DNA of 64,000 bases from an uncultured Bacteroides sp. Lineage in GTDB: Bacteria; Bacteroidota; Bacteroidia; Bacteroidales; Bacteroidaceae. The stretch spans positions 23,232 to 87,231 of the forward strand of contig USCT01000008.1 of the NCBI GenBank assembly GCA_900553185.1, in the 5' to 3' direction. A model generated the notes under the pieces. The model was not told the origin of the DNA. It searched no databases and saw only the letters and a program-made list of their open reading frames with translations. A program made the position numbers and the translations under genes. This document shows, one piece after another, positions 17,366 through 25,830 of this stretch. How positions within the stretch are numbered: the stretch's first letter is position 1; every line of letters begins with the position of its first letter.

Positions 17366-18049
17366 TTACTTGCGCCCGGCAGCGAAGAACTTCCATACCA
17401 GTGCGCTGCAGGCAGCTCCTACAAATGGGGCAACGATGAACAGCCACAGTTGTGAGAGTGCTTGTCCACCTTCTATCAGAGCCGGACCAATGCTGCGGGC
17501 CGGATTGACGGAAGTACCCGTAATGGGTATGCAGACAATGTGAATCAGGACCAGAGTCAGACCGATGGCAAGCCCTGCCAGGTTTCCTGCACCGCTTTTT
17601 TCGTCGGTCGCACCGAGGACCACTAAAACAAAAATGAACGTGAACACAGCTTCGGCAATGAATGCCTGTGTCGTTTCACCCATGTCGAAAGTGTTTGATC
17701 CCGTAGTGGTAGGACCGTCAAATCCACCGGATGAAACCAGCAGGGCCAGGATAAATGAACCTAGCAAGGCACCTATTACTTGAAAAAGCATGTACATTGA
17801 TGCATCCTTGCTGCTCATGCGTCCTGACATCCATACCCCCAGCGTAATGGCCGGGTTGATGTGGCATCCGGAAATGCTTCCAATGGTATAAGCCATGGCC
17901 ACAACGGATAATCCGAAAGCCAAGGCAACTCCCAGGGTTCCTACTCCGGCTCCCACCGTATCGGCGGCGTTTCCGGCAAAGACGGCGCTGCCGCATCCCA
18001 TTAAGACAAGCACCATGGTGCCTATCATTTCTGCCAAATACTTTCTCAT
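17366..18049 (-). CDS. aqpZ: Aquaporin (MIP family)
   Basis: A 227-aa inner-membrane channel with six membrane segments and two half-helices. Both NPA boxes are intact: GCHINPAITLGVW in the first half and TSVNPARSIGPAL in the second. NPARS followed by IGPAL is typical of water-selective AqpZ rather than GlpF, and the length matches AqpZ. It is transcribed alone on the minus strand. No strong TAnnTTTG box is obvious upstream. Confidence 0.9.
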   Translation of the reverse strand: MRKYLAEMIGTMVLVLMGCGSAVFAGNAADTVGAGVGTLGVALAFGLSVVAMAYTIGSISGCHINPAITLGVWMSGRMSSKDASMYMLFQVIGALLGSFILALLVSSGGFDGPTTTGSNTFDMGETTQAFIAEAVFTFIFVLVVLGATDEKSGAGNLAGLAIGLTLVLIHIVCIPITGTSVNPARSIGPALIEGGQALSQLWLFIVAPFVGAACSALVWKFFAAGRK

Positions 18050-18220
18050 ACGCTTCGATATTTAGAGTTAGACAATCAGCTGTAGGAAAAGATGTCTCTA
18101 AAATACGAAATTTCTTCAAGAAACAGGTAATGAAAAGACGTTTTAACATTTGCTATTCCGGAAGTGGAATCTTTGGGGGAATGGAAGAACGGGATGAGGG
18201 TATTGGGAGATAAAGGCGGT

Positions 18221-18352
18221 ACACCTCACACCTAATTTCGGTACACTTCAAAACATGAAGGCATGTGGGTCAAAACGAACGTTTATTTTGATCGAGATAA
18301 CCGTTCGTTTTGAGTAAGATGTCCGTTCGTTTTTAAACATGCGGTTCGTCCC
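18221..18352. repeat. Array of degenerate 22-bp tandem units
   Basis: Six consecutive 22-bp units start at 18221, 18243, 18265, 18287, 18309 and 18331. Neighbouring units share different columns. The first two start ACAC; the second and third share TCAAAAC; the fourth and fifth share TTTGA at the start and CCGTTCGT at the end. The drift also creates a perfect 12-bp inverted repeat, TCAAAACGAACG at 18270-18281 against 18302-18313. It lies in the 420-bp gap between aqpZ and the S8 protease. The rest of that gap holds only the S8 promoter. Confidence 0.6.
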
Positions 18353-18431
18353 GTTTCAAGCATGACTACGGAAGGCGGGTTGATTCTGCCGAAATTCGTT
18401 ATCGTAACGTCCATTATCGGATGAAAAATCG

Positions 18432-18439
18432 TATCTTTG
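18432..18439 (+). promoter_or_regulatory. S8 protease-xseAB promoter -7 box
   Basis: TATCTTTG, 31 bp before the protease start, matches TAnnTTTG. No good -33 box is visible. Confidence 0.6.
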
Positions 18440-18470
18440 CAGCCGCTTAATTATGTGATAAAGAAGAGAC

Positions 18471-19856
18471 ATGTATAGAAAGATTGTGCTGTTGTTCGGA
18501 TTGCTGGCATGTGTGTGCTTACTTCCAGCCCAAAAGAGTTTTAAATTCAGGTTGCAACTGACTGATAAGATTCCTACCGTTTATTCATTGGATCGTCCGG
18601 AAGAATTCCTTTCCGAAAGGGCTTTGCTTCGACGTGAAAAGCAAGGATTAGGTGTAGATTCTACCGATTTGCCGGTATGTAAAGAATATATTGACCGTCT
18701 GTCGAAACTGGGAGGAAAGTTTGTAACTGCCAGTAAATGGAACAATACCGTAGTGATGGAAGTCTCTGACGAAGGTATGGCACAGGCATTTCTGGACTTG
18801 CCTTTCGTACGCTCGATCAAGCGGGTATGGGTATATCCCGATACGATTTTTCCACGTGTGGAAAACCGGAAGGAGGAAGTAAAGAACGATTGGAAAAAAC
18901 TGGATGATTATTATGGCGTCAGTGCCCAGCAGGTGAGAATCCATCACGGCGACAGTCTCCATCTGGCAGGATTCCGTGGAAAAGGGATGGAAATAGCTGT
19001 CATTGATGCCGGATTCTACAATGCTGATGTTATTAAATACTTCAAGTCGACCACGGTGAGAGGAATCCATGACTTTGTCAATCCGGAATCGGATATTTAC
19101 GGAGAGCATAACCATGGACTGAAAGTGCTTTCGTGCATGGCGGCTCATGCTCCTCATGTCATGGTAGGTACGGCTCCGGAAGCGTCCTATTGGCTCTTGC
19201 GCAGTGAAGACAACGATACGGAACAACCCGTGGAAGAAGATTACTGGGCAGCTGCCATCGAGTTTGCTGACAGTGTAGGAGCCGATGTGGTGAATACTTC
19301 GCTGGGTTACTATGAATTTGATGATCCGCTATGCAATTATGAATACAGAGACCTGGACGGGAAAACATCGCTGATGTCGGCTTCGGCTTCCCGGGCGGCC
19401 GATAAGGGAATGCTGGTGGTGTGCAGTGCCGGAAATTCGGGAATTGACCGCTGGAAGAAGATTACGCCGCCGGCCGATGCCTTCAATGTGCTGACTGTGG
19501 GAGCAGTAGACCAGTTCGGACTGAATGCCGATTTTTCTTCGGTAGGCAATACGGCCGACGGGAGGGTGAAGCCGGATATCATGTCTATCGGTGTACGTTC
19601 CAGCGTATCGGGTGGAGATGGAAATGTATCGTATGCCAACGGTACTTCGTTTGCTTCGCCTACGTTCTGCGGATTGGTCACCTGCCTGTGGCAGGCTTGT
19701 CCGTGGCTGACCGTGAGACAACTGATTGACGTGGTACATCGTTCGTCCGATCGGGCAGACTATCCGGATAATGTATACGGATATGGCATTCCGGACGTGT
19801 GGAAAGCTTATAAACTGGCACAGGAACTGAAACCGGCAGATTATGGAAAGAACTGA
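18471..19856 (+). CDS. Secreted S8 family (subtilisin-like) serine protease
   Basis: A 461-aa protein with an N-terminal signal peptide (hydrophobic core LLFGLLACVCLL, likely cleavage after LPAQ). A pro-region-like segment comes next. The catalytic triad can be read as Asp179 in AVIDAGF, His213 or His215 in GEHNHGLKV, and Ser393 in NGTSFASPTF. An oxyanion Asn sits in SAGNSG. It is therefore probably an active exported protease, in the periplasm or at the cell surface; the target is unknown. Its stop overlaps the xseA start by 14 nt, so the two are translationally coupled even though their functions look unrelated. Confidence 0.9.
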   Translation: MYRKIVLLFGLLACVCLLPAQKSFKFRLQLTDKIPTVYSLDRPEEFLSERALLRREKQGLGVDSTDLPVCKEYIDRLSKLGGKFVTASKWNNTVVMEVSDEGMAQAFLDLPFVRSIKRVWVYPDTIFPRVENRKEEVKNDWKKLDDYYGVSAQQVRIHHGDSLHLAGFRGKGMEIAVIDAGFYNADVIKYFKSTTVRGIHDFVNPESDIYGEHNHGLKVLSCMAAHAPHVMVGTAPEASYWLLRSEDNDTEQPVEEDYWAAAIEFADSVGADVVNTSLGYYEFDDPLCNYEYRDLDGKTSLMSASASRAADKGMLVVCSAGNSGIDRWKKITPPADAFNVLTVGAVDQFGLNADFSSVGNTADGRVKPDIMSIGVRSSVSGGDGNVSYANGTSFASPTFCGLVTCLWQACPWLTVRQLIDVVHRSSDRADYPDNVYGYGIPDVWKAYKLAQELKPADYGKN

Positions 19857-21147
19857 TCGTCCGCTGTCGCTGGTAGAATTGAACGGACTGGTACGGAAAA
19901 GTATCCGTGCCTGCTTGCCTGATGAATATTGGGTACAGGCAGAATTGAGCGATGTACGCAGCAACTATTCGGGACATTGCTATCTGGAGTTCGTGCAGAA
20001 AGATACCAAGAGCAATGCTTTGGTGGCTAAGGCCCGGGGCATTATCTGGAACAACGTATATCAGTTGTTGAAACCGTATTTTGAGCGGGAAACCGGACAG
20101 GCTTTTGTTTCGGGCATCAAGGTTCTGGTGAAGGTGACGGTCGATTTTCATGAATTGTACGGCTATTCACTGACGGTAGTCGATATAGATCCTACGTATA
20201 CGCTGGGCGATATGGTACGTCGGCGGAAAGAGATTCTCCGCCGCTTGGATGCCGACGGTATTCTGACAATGAACAAGGAGCTGGAACTGCCGGAACTGTT
20301 GCAGCGTATTGCCGTGATCTCATCGCCTACGGCAGCCGGTTACGGCGATTTTTGCAATCAGCTTGTACACAATGCCTTTGGCTTCGTATTTTATCCGAAA
20401 CTTTTTCCGGCAGTGATGCAGGGCGATCAGGTGGAAGCTTCCATCATCTCGGCACTCGACCGGATTTATGATTCCGGTGTGTCGTGGGACGTGGTGGTTA
20501 TTATCCGTGGAGGAGGGGCCACGTCGGATCTCTCCGGTTTCGATACGTATGATTTGGCGGCTCATTGCGCCCAGTTTCCCGTTCCGATTATTACCGGTAT
20601 CGGGCATGAACGGGATGATACGGTGATCGACCTGATTTCGCATACCCGTGTGAAGACACCTACGGCAGCCGCCGAATTTCTTATCAATCACCAGCGGCAG
20701 ACTGCCGAACACCTGGAAGATCTGGCCGCTTTTTTCACAGAAGCTGTTCCGGATCGTATCCGTCAGGAAAAGGAACGGCTGGAACGCTGTGTGGCCCGTA
20801 TTCCTTCGCAAGTGCGGATGAGGCTGCAACGGGAATCTTTTCGGCAGGAACGTTTTGCCAAACGGTTGGAAATGGCATGGCAGACTCGTCTGGTACGTGA
20901 ACAGTATCGTTTGCAGGTGGAGCAGCGGTTAGCGGTGGCTGCCGTCAGAAAACTGGAACAGGAGCGCCATCGGTTGGAGTTGCTGGAGCAACGGGTGCAG
21001 GCTGCTTCGCCCGATGTACTGTTGAAACGGGGATACAGTCTTACACTGAAGGATGGAAAGGCCGTGACGGATGTCGCTCAGCTACAGGCAGGCGACGAAG
21101 TGGAAACAAGGCTTGCCCGTGGAACATTCAGAAGTAAAGTCTTATAA
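19843..21147 (+). CDS. xseA: Exodeoxyribonuclease VII large subunit
   Basis: Catalytic subunit of ExoVII, which degrades single-stranded DNA from both ends; 434 aa. An N-terminal OB-fold (about residues 10-105) includes YWVQAELSDVRSNYSGHCYLEF. The catalytic core contains AVISSPTAAGYGDF, RGGGATSDLSGFD and GIGHERDDT, all family signatures. A long coiled-coil-like, Arg/Glu-rich region (about 280-385) is where small subunits bind. The ATG at 19843 lies inside the end of the protease gene. xseB follows directly. Confidence 0.95.
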   Translation: MERTDRPLSLVELNGLVRKSIRACLPDEYWVQAELSDVRSNYSGHCYLEFVQKDTKSNALVAKARGIIWNNVYQLLKPYFERETGQAFVSGIKVLVKVTVDFHELYGYSLTVVDIDPTYTLGDMVRRRKEILRRLDADGILTMNKELELPELLQRIAVISSPTAAGYGDFCNQLVHNAFGFVFYPKLFPAVMQGDQVEASIISALDRIYDSGVSWDVVVIIRGGGATSDLSGFDTYDLAAHCAQFPVPIITGIGHERDDTVIDLISHTRVKTPTAAAEFLINHQRQTAEHLEDLAAFFTEAVPDRIRQEKERLERCVARIPSQVRMRLQRESFRQERFAKRLEMAWQTRLVREQYRLQVEQRLAVAAVRKLEQERHRLELLEQRVQAASPDVLLKRGYSLTLKDGKAVTDVAQLQAGDEVETRLARGTFRSKVL

Positions 21148-21163
21148 TAAAAATGTAAAGCTT

Positions 21164-21376
21164 ATGGCAGCAACTAAAGAAACTTATTCCGAGGCAATGA
21201 AACGCCTGGAAACCATTGTGTCGCGAATTGAAAGCAATGAACTGGACATCGACCAGCTGGGCAGTCAGCTGAAGGAAGCTCAGAAACTGATCAAGTTTTG
21301 CCGGGATAAACTTTATAAGGCCGATGAGGAGATTAAGAGAATGCTTGAAGATGGCAAAGAGCCGGAGGAGGAATAA
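21164..21376 (+). CDS. xseB: Exodeoxyribonuclease VII small subunit
   Basis: A 70-aa helical protein that binds the XseA coiled coil. The sequence YSEAMKRLETIVSRIESNE followed by DIDQLGSQLKEAQKLI is the standard XseB pattern. I chose the ATG at 21164, 16 bp after the xseA stop. An earlier in-frame start at 21071 would lie inside xseA. It ends with an acidic tail. Confidence 0.93.
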   Translation: MAATKETYSEAMKRLETIVSRIESNELDIDQLGSQLKEAQKLIKFCRDKLYKADEEIKRMLEDGKEPEEE

Positions 21377-21434
21377 ATCTGTAAGTAAATACTTGAAATC
21401 TCTGTGTGATTGTCGGAAAAAATAAGCGTTAAAA

Positions 21435-21465
21435 TTTGATTTTGTAAATTAAAGCAGTACTTTTG
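21435..21465 (+). promoter_or_regulatory. ilvE promoter
   Basis: TTTG (21435-21438), a 19-bp spacer and TACTTTTG (21458-21465) form a near-ideal Bacteroides promoter. The 5' leader would be only about 34 nt, which leaves no room for an attenuator. Confidence 0.8.
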
Positions 21466-21505
21466 CCCGTGTAATACTAGGAAAATATACATAACACTAA
21501 TAATA

Positions 21506-22525
21506 ATGAAAGAAATTGATTGGGCTAATCTGTCATTCGGCTATATGCGGACAGATTACAACGTACGTTGTTACTATCGGGATGGAAAATGGGGTGAACT
21601 GGAACTGTGTTCAGAAGAAACCCTGAATATTCACATGGCGGCTACTTGCCTGCACTACGGTCAGGAAGCCTTTGAAGGTTTGAAAGCTTACCGTGGAAAA
21701 GACGGTAAAATCCGTATATTCCGTCTGGAAGCTAATGCAGAACGTTTGCAGAGTACCTGCGATGGTATCTTAATGCCGCAGTTCTCTACTGAGAAATTCC
21801 GTGAAGCAATTATCAAAGTCGTAAAAGCGAACGAACGTTTCATTCCACCATACGAAAGTGGTGCTTCTCTGTATATTCGTCCGTTGTTGATAGGTGTTGG
21901 TGCACAGGTAGGTGTACATCCGGCGAGTGAATACCTGTTTGTAGTGTTCGTAACGCCGGTAGGTCCGTATTTTAAAGGTGGTTTTGCTACTAATCCGTAT
22001 GTCATCATCCGTCAGTATGACCGTGCGGCTCCATTGGGAACCGGTACTTATAAGGTAGGTGGAAACTATGCTGCCAGCTTGCGTGCCAACAAGATGGCTC
22101 ATGATGCGGGTTATGCCAGTGAATTCTACCTGGATGCCAAGGAAAAGAAATACATCGACGAATGCGGCGCAGCCAATTTCTTCGGTATCAAGAACAATAC
22201 ATACGTTACTCCGCTGTCTACTTCTATTTTGCCTTCTATCACGAACAAGAGCCTGATGCAGCTGGCTGAGGATATGGGCCTGAAGGTAGAACGTCGTCCT
22301 ATTCCGGAAGAGGAATTGTCTACGTTCGAAGAAGCCGGTGCCTGTGGTACGGCTGCGGTAATCAGTCCGATAGAACGTATTGATGATCTGGAAAACCATA
22401 AATCGTATGTTATTTCCAAAGACGGCAAGCCGGGTCCGATCAGCGAAAAGCTGTATAACAAACTGCGTGCTATCCAGTATGGTGATGAAGCCGATCCGTA
22501 CGGATGGGTAACGGTGCTTGATTAA
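21506..22525 (+). CDS. ilvE: Branched-chain amino acid aminotransferase
   Basis: A PLP-dependent class IV aminotransferase (339 aa) that interconverts valine, leucine and isoleucine with their keto acids. The PLP lysine lies in GTGTYKVGGNYAAS. Early motifs LHYGQEAFEGLKAYRG and the later YIDECGAANFFGI and EAGACGTAAVISPI are typical of the longer IlvE group. It is a single-gene unit with its own promoter and terminator. Confidence 0.94.
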   Translation: MKEIDWANLSFGYMRTDYNVRCYYRDGKWGELELCSEETLNIHMAATCLHYGQEAFEGLKAYRGKDGKIRIFRLEANAERLQSTCDGILMPQFSTEKFREAIIKVVKANERFIPPYESGASLYIRPLLIGVGAQVGVHPASEYLFVVFVTPVGPYFKGGFATNPYVIIRQYDRAAPLGTGTYKVGGNYAASLRANKMAHDAGYASEFYLDAKEKKYIDECGAANFFGIKNNTYVTPLSTSILPSITNKSLMQLAEDMGLKVERRPIPEEELSTFEEAGACGTAAVISPIERIDDLENHKSYVISKDGKPGPISEKLYNKLRAIQYGDEADPYGWVTVLD

Positions 22526-22551
22526 CCTGCTTTTTTGAAGCATACATCGGA

Positions 22552-22604
22552 AAATCATTTGTCACTCTGTGAAGGCACGGGTGACAAATGATTTTTCTTT
22601 TTTG
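22552..22604 (+). terminator. ilvE terminator
   Basis: A 14-bp perfect stem pairs 22552-22565 with 22581-22594, followed by a T-rich run to 22603. The U-run overlaps the -33 box of the trmB promoter. Confidence 0.88.
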
Positions 22605-22632
22605 TCTGTTCCGTGAAAAACAGCTAACTTTG
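22601..22632 (+). promoter_or_regulatory. trmB-mrp promoter
   Basis: TTTG (22601-22604), a 20-bp spacer and TAACTTTG (22625-22632) match the Bacteroides consensus, 30 bp before the trmB start. Confidence 0.75.
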
Positions 22633-22662
22633 CCGTCGCATTGTAAACCATAGAAATAAAGC

Positions 22663-23421
22663 ATGGGAAAAGGAAAATTAGCTAAATTCGCAGATATGGC
22701 GGAATATCCGCACGTGTTCGAATATCCGTATTCGGTAGTAGACGATGTACCGTTCGAGATGAAAGGACGATGGAAGCAGGATTTCTTTGGAAATGAAAAT
22801 CCGATTGTGCTGGAACTGGGATGCGGACGTGGAGAATATACGGTGGGATTGGGACGCCGGTATACGGACAAGAACTTTATCGGTGTAGACATCAAAGGTG
22901 CCCGTATGTGGACGGGAGCAACCGAAGCGCTGAATGAAGGATTGAAGAATGTCGCTTTTCTGCGGACGAACATTGAAATCATCGACCGTTTTTTTGCTCC
23001 GGGAGAGGTAGACGAAATCTGGCTGACTTTCTCGGACCCGCAGATGAAAAAAGCTACCAAACGACTGACCTCTACGTATTTCATGAACCGTTACCGGAAA
23101 TTTCTGGTTCCCGACGGACTGATCCATCTGAAAACAGACAGTAACTTTATGTTTACATATACCCGATACATGGTGGAAACCAACCATCTGCCGGTAGAAT
23201 TTATGACGGACGATTTGTATCACTCAGGCATGGACGATGATATTCTGAGTATCCGGACTTATTATGAGCAGCAATGGCTGGACCGTGGACTGAACATCAA
23301 GTATCTTAAGTTCCGATTGCCACAGGAAGGAGAACTGGTAGAGCCGGATGTGGAAATAGAACTGGACGATTACCGTAGCTACAATCGCAGTAAGCGGAGC
23401 GGACTGAAAACAAGTAAATAA
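22663..23421 (+). CDS. trmB: tRNA (guanine-N7)-methyltransferase
   Basis: An SAM-dependent enzyme that makes m7G46 in tRNA; 252 aa. The SAM motif LELGCGRGEYTVGL sits near residue 50, and the acidic FIGVDIKGARMW follows it. The TrmB motif LTFSDPQMKKATKRLTS (the equivalent of DPWPKKRH) lies near residue 125. Length and order fit the family. mrp follows after 19 bp and is probably cotranscribed. Confidence 0.93.
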   Translation: MGKGKLAKFADMAEYPHVFEYPYSVVDDVPFEMKGRWKQDFFGNENPIVLELGCGRGEYTVGLGRRYTDKNFIGVDIKGARMWTGATEALNEGLKNVAFLRTNIEIIDRFFAPGEVDEIWLTFSDPQMKKATKRLTSTYFMNRYRKFLVPDGLIHLKTDSNFMFTYTRYMVETNHLPVEFMTDDLYHSGMDDDILSIRTYYEQQWLDRGLNIKYLKFRLPQEGELVEPDVEIELDDYRSYNRSKRSGLKTSK

Positions 23422-23440
23422 ATATAAAATAGATCGCAAT

Positions 23441-24541
23441 ATGACATTATATCCGAAATTAATTCTTGACGCGCTGGCAACTGTGCGTTATCCGGGAAAC
23501 GGAAAGAATCTGGTAGAGGCCGAGATGATTGCCGATAATCTTCGCATCGACGGCATGAAGGTCAGTTTCTCAATCATCTTTGATAAACCGACGGATCCGT
23601 TTATGAAATCGGTGCTTCGTTCGGCCGAAACTGCTATCCATACGTATGTATCGAAAGATGTGGAAGTAACCATCGCTACGGAAAGCCGGCAGGCTGCACG
23701 GCCTGAACCAGGAAAGATGCTGCCTCAGGTAAAGAATGTGATTGCCGTATCTTCTGGCAAGGGTGGAGTTGGTAAGTCTACCGTTGCGGCCAATTTGGCT
23801 GTTGCACTGGCAAAGCTGGGCTATAAGGTCGGTTTGCTGGATGCCGATATCTTTGGTCCTTCTGTTCCGAAGATGTTTCAGGTGGAAGACGCACGTCCGT
23901 ATGCTGAAGAAGTGGATGGACGTGATCTGATTATTCCGGTAGAGAAGTACGGTATCAAGTTGTTGTCCATCGGCTTCTTTGTCGATCCGGATCAGGCTAC
24001 TTTGTGGCGTGGCGGTATGGCGAGCAACGCCTTGAAACAGTTGGTAGGCGATGCCAAATGGGGTGAACTGGATTATTTCATTCTGGATACACCTCCGGGC
24101 ACCAGCGATATTCATCTGACTTTGCTTCAGACATTGGCCATTACAGGAGCCGTAATTGTAAGCACTCCGCAGGAAGTGGCACTGGCCGATGCACGGAAAG
24201 GTATCAATATGTATATGAACGACAAGGTGAATGTGCCTATCTTGGGTCTGGTGGAAAACATGTCCTGGTTTACACCGGCCGAACTTCCGGAAAACAAGTA
24301 TTATCTGTTTGGCAAGGAAGGTACGAAACGGCTGGCCGAAGAACTGAATGTACCGCTGCTCGGGCAGATTCCTATCGTACAAAGTATCTGTGAAAGCGGC
24401 GATAAGGGTACGCCGGCTGCTCTTGATGAAAACAGCCTGACGGGAATGGCTTTCATCGAGCTGGCACGTAACGTTGTAGCTCAGACCGAAAAACGGAATG
24501 CAGAACAGGCTCCTACCGAGATTGTTCATACGCATAAGTAA
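23441..24541 (+). CDS. Mrp/NBP35-type ATPase (ApbC) lacking the CxxC
   Basis: A 366-aa protein with an N-terminal MIP18/DUF59 domain (about 1-85) and a deviant Walker A ATPase (VSSGKGGVGKSTVAANLA, near residue 105). Homologues load Fe-S clusters. The C-terminal region where Mrp proteins normally carry a CxxC for the bridging cluster reads ENMSWFTPAELPENKYYLFG, with no cysteine. The ATPase and Switch II (DTPPGTSDIHL) are intact. It may act in Fe-S protein maturation by another route or have a different cargo. It follows trmB and ends at a strong terminator. Confidence 0.9.
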   Translation: MTLYPKLILDALATVRYPGNGKNLVEAEMIADNLRIDGMKVSFSIIFDKPTDPFMKSVLRSAETAIHTYVSKDVEVTIATESRQAARPEPGKMLPQVKNVIAVSSGKGGVGKSTVAANLAVALAKLGYKVGLLDADIFGPSVPKMFQVEDARPYAEEVDGRDLIIPVEKYGIKLLSIGFFVDPDQATLWRGGMASNALKQLVGDAKWGELDYFILDTPPGTSDIHLTLLQTLAITGAVIVSTPQEVALADARKGINMYMNDKVNVPILGLVENMSWFTPAELPENKYYLFGKEGTKRLAEELNVPLLGQIPIVQSICESGDKGTPAALDENSLTGMAFIELARNVVAQTEKRNAEQAPTEIVHTHK

Positions 24542-24569
24542 CCGGTTGTAGGAATTTATAAAAAATATG

Positions 24570-24629
24570 CTCCTGAAAAGTTGGAAGTGAGAATATGTTC
24601 ACTTGAGAAGGCTTTTCAGGAGTTTTTTT
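24570..24629 (+). terminator. mrp terminator
   Basis: CTCCTGAAAAG (24570-24580) pairs with CTTTTCAGGAG (24612-24622), followed by seven T. It touches the stop codon of the convergent dinB. Confidence 0.88.
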
Positions 24630-25728
24630 ATTCCTCCTGAAATTCGAAGGAAAGCTGTATCCATTCCGGTTTGGAAGGATAAACGAGGTCGTCTGCTTCC
24701 TTGGGATTCGAGACAGATAGTCCTATCAGCCGGATGGGATGTTGGGCATAGTCAACACCTTTCAGCAGCTTTTTGGCCAAAGGAAGTATTTCTTTCAGCG
24801 TAGACAGCGGATGATTGACACTCTGGCTGCGTGTAAGCTGGGTAAAGTCGTTGAATTTGATTTTCAGTGTAAGGGTAGATCCTTTGAATTGTTTCCTTTC
24901 CAAACGTTCCACCAGTTCGCAAGCTACGTGATACAGTTCGATAATGACTGAGGATGATAAGGATATGTCTTTTTCCAGGGTATGTTCACAGCCGATTGAT
25001 TTACGGATACGTACGGCTTCTACCGGTCGGTTGTCTATGCCGCGGGCAAAGTCATAATACAAGGAACCTGCCTTCCCGAACTGGCGGTTCAGCATATCGA
25101 GAGAACATTGGCGCAGGGTCTCTCCGTTGTAAATTCCCAGTTGATGCATTTTTTTGGCCGTGACCGGTCCAACTCCCCAGAAAGCTTCGATAGGCAGACG
25201 GTCGATAAAAGCCTGTGCCTGATCGGGGTGGATGGTACAAAGACCGTCGGGCTTCCGGTAGTCGGAGGCTACTTTTGCCAGAAATTTATTGTAGGAAATG
25301 CCGGCCGAAGCTACCAGATGGAGTTCTTCACGGATACGTTGCTTGATTTCCTTGGCAATGTCGACTGCCAGTGCGATTGATTTCTTGTTTTCGGTGACAT
25401 CCAGAAAAGCTTCGTCCAGTGATATGGGTTCTATCAGGTCTGTATATTCCTGAAAAATGGCATGTACCTGTGCCGATACTTCTTTGTATACGTCCATACG
25501 TCCTTCTACGAATATCAGATCGGGGCAAAGCTTTAACGCTTTCTGAGAGGCCATGGCCGAACGGACTCCGAATTTCCGTGCTTCGTAGCTGGCTGCCGCC
25601 ACTACACCGCGTTTCTCGGCATGCCCTACGGCAATGGGTTTTCCTTTCAGTTCGGGGTGGTCACGTTGTTCTACCGAAGCATAAAAGGCATCCATGTCAA
25701 TGTGAATAATTTTTCGGAATTCATTCAT
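24628..25728 (-). CDS. dinB: DNA polymerase IV
   Basis: A Y-family translesion polymerase of 366 aa. The start MNEFRKIIHIDMDAFYASVE contains the first catalytic acidic residues. The second acidic pair lies in EPISLDEAFLDVT near residue 105. A helix-hairpin-helix and the C-terminal little-finger domain follow. The frame is open far upstream, to 26334, but that part is antisense to tsaC and not conserved; the start at 25728 is supported by a TAATTTTG -7 box 21 bp upstream. It diverges from tsaC. Confidence 0.95.
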   Translation of the reverse strand: MNEFRKIIHIDMDAFYASVEQRDHPELKGKPIAVGHAEKRGVVAAASYEARKFGVRSAMASQKALKLCPDLIFVEGRMDVYKEVSAQVHAIFQEYTDLIEPISLDEAFLDVTENKKSIALAVDIAKEIKQRIREELHLVASAGISYNKFLAKVASDYRKPDGLCTIHPDQAQAFIDRLPIEAFWGVGPVTAKKMHQLGIYNGETLRQCSLDMLNRQFGKAGSLYYDFARGIDNRPVEAVRIRKSIGCEHTLEKDISLSSSVIIELYHVACELVERLERKQFKGSTLTLKIKFNDFTQLTRSQSVNHPLSTLKEILPLAKKLLKGVDYAQHPIRLIGLSVSNPKEADDLVYPSKPEWIQLSFEFQEE

Positions 25729-25748
25729 AAAAATAGATAGCTTCTCTG

Positions 25749-25756
25749 CAAAATTA
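25749..25756 (-). promoter_or_regulatory. dinB promoter -7 box
   Basis: TAATTTTG on the minus strand, 21 bp before the dinB ATG. I see no LexA-like palindrome near it. Confidence 0.6.
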
Positions 25757-25766
25757 ATGAAACTTT

Positions 25767-25799
25767 TTTGGGCCATCCTAAAAATCATTTGTACTTTTG
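25767..25799 (+). promoter_or_regulatory. tsaC-clc-fmt promoter
   Basis: TTTG (25767-25770), a 21-bp spacer and TACTTTTG (25792-25799), 31 bp before the tsaC start. It is back to back with the dinB promoter. Confidence 0.75.
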
Positions 25800-25830
25800 T
25801 CCGTCTCTTATAAAATTGTGATGTTTTTTT

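Noticed and set aside
18270..18313. Inverted repeat considered as an insertion-sequence end or terminator
   Set aside because: No transposase, target duplication or U-run is present, and the arms are explained by the 22-bp periodic array.
18221..18352. 22-bp array considered as a CRISPR
   Set aside because: There are no conserved repeats separated by unique spacers, and no cas genes in the window.
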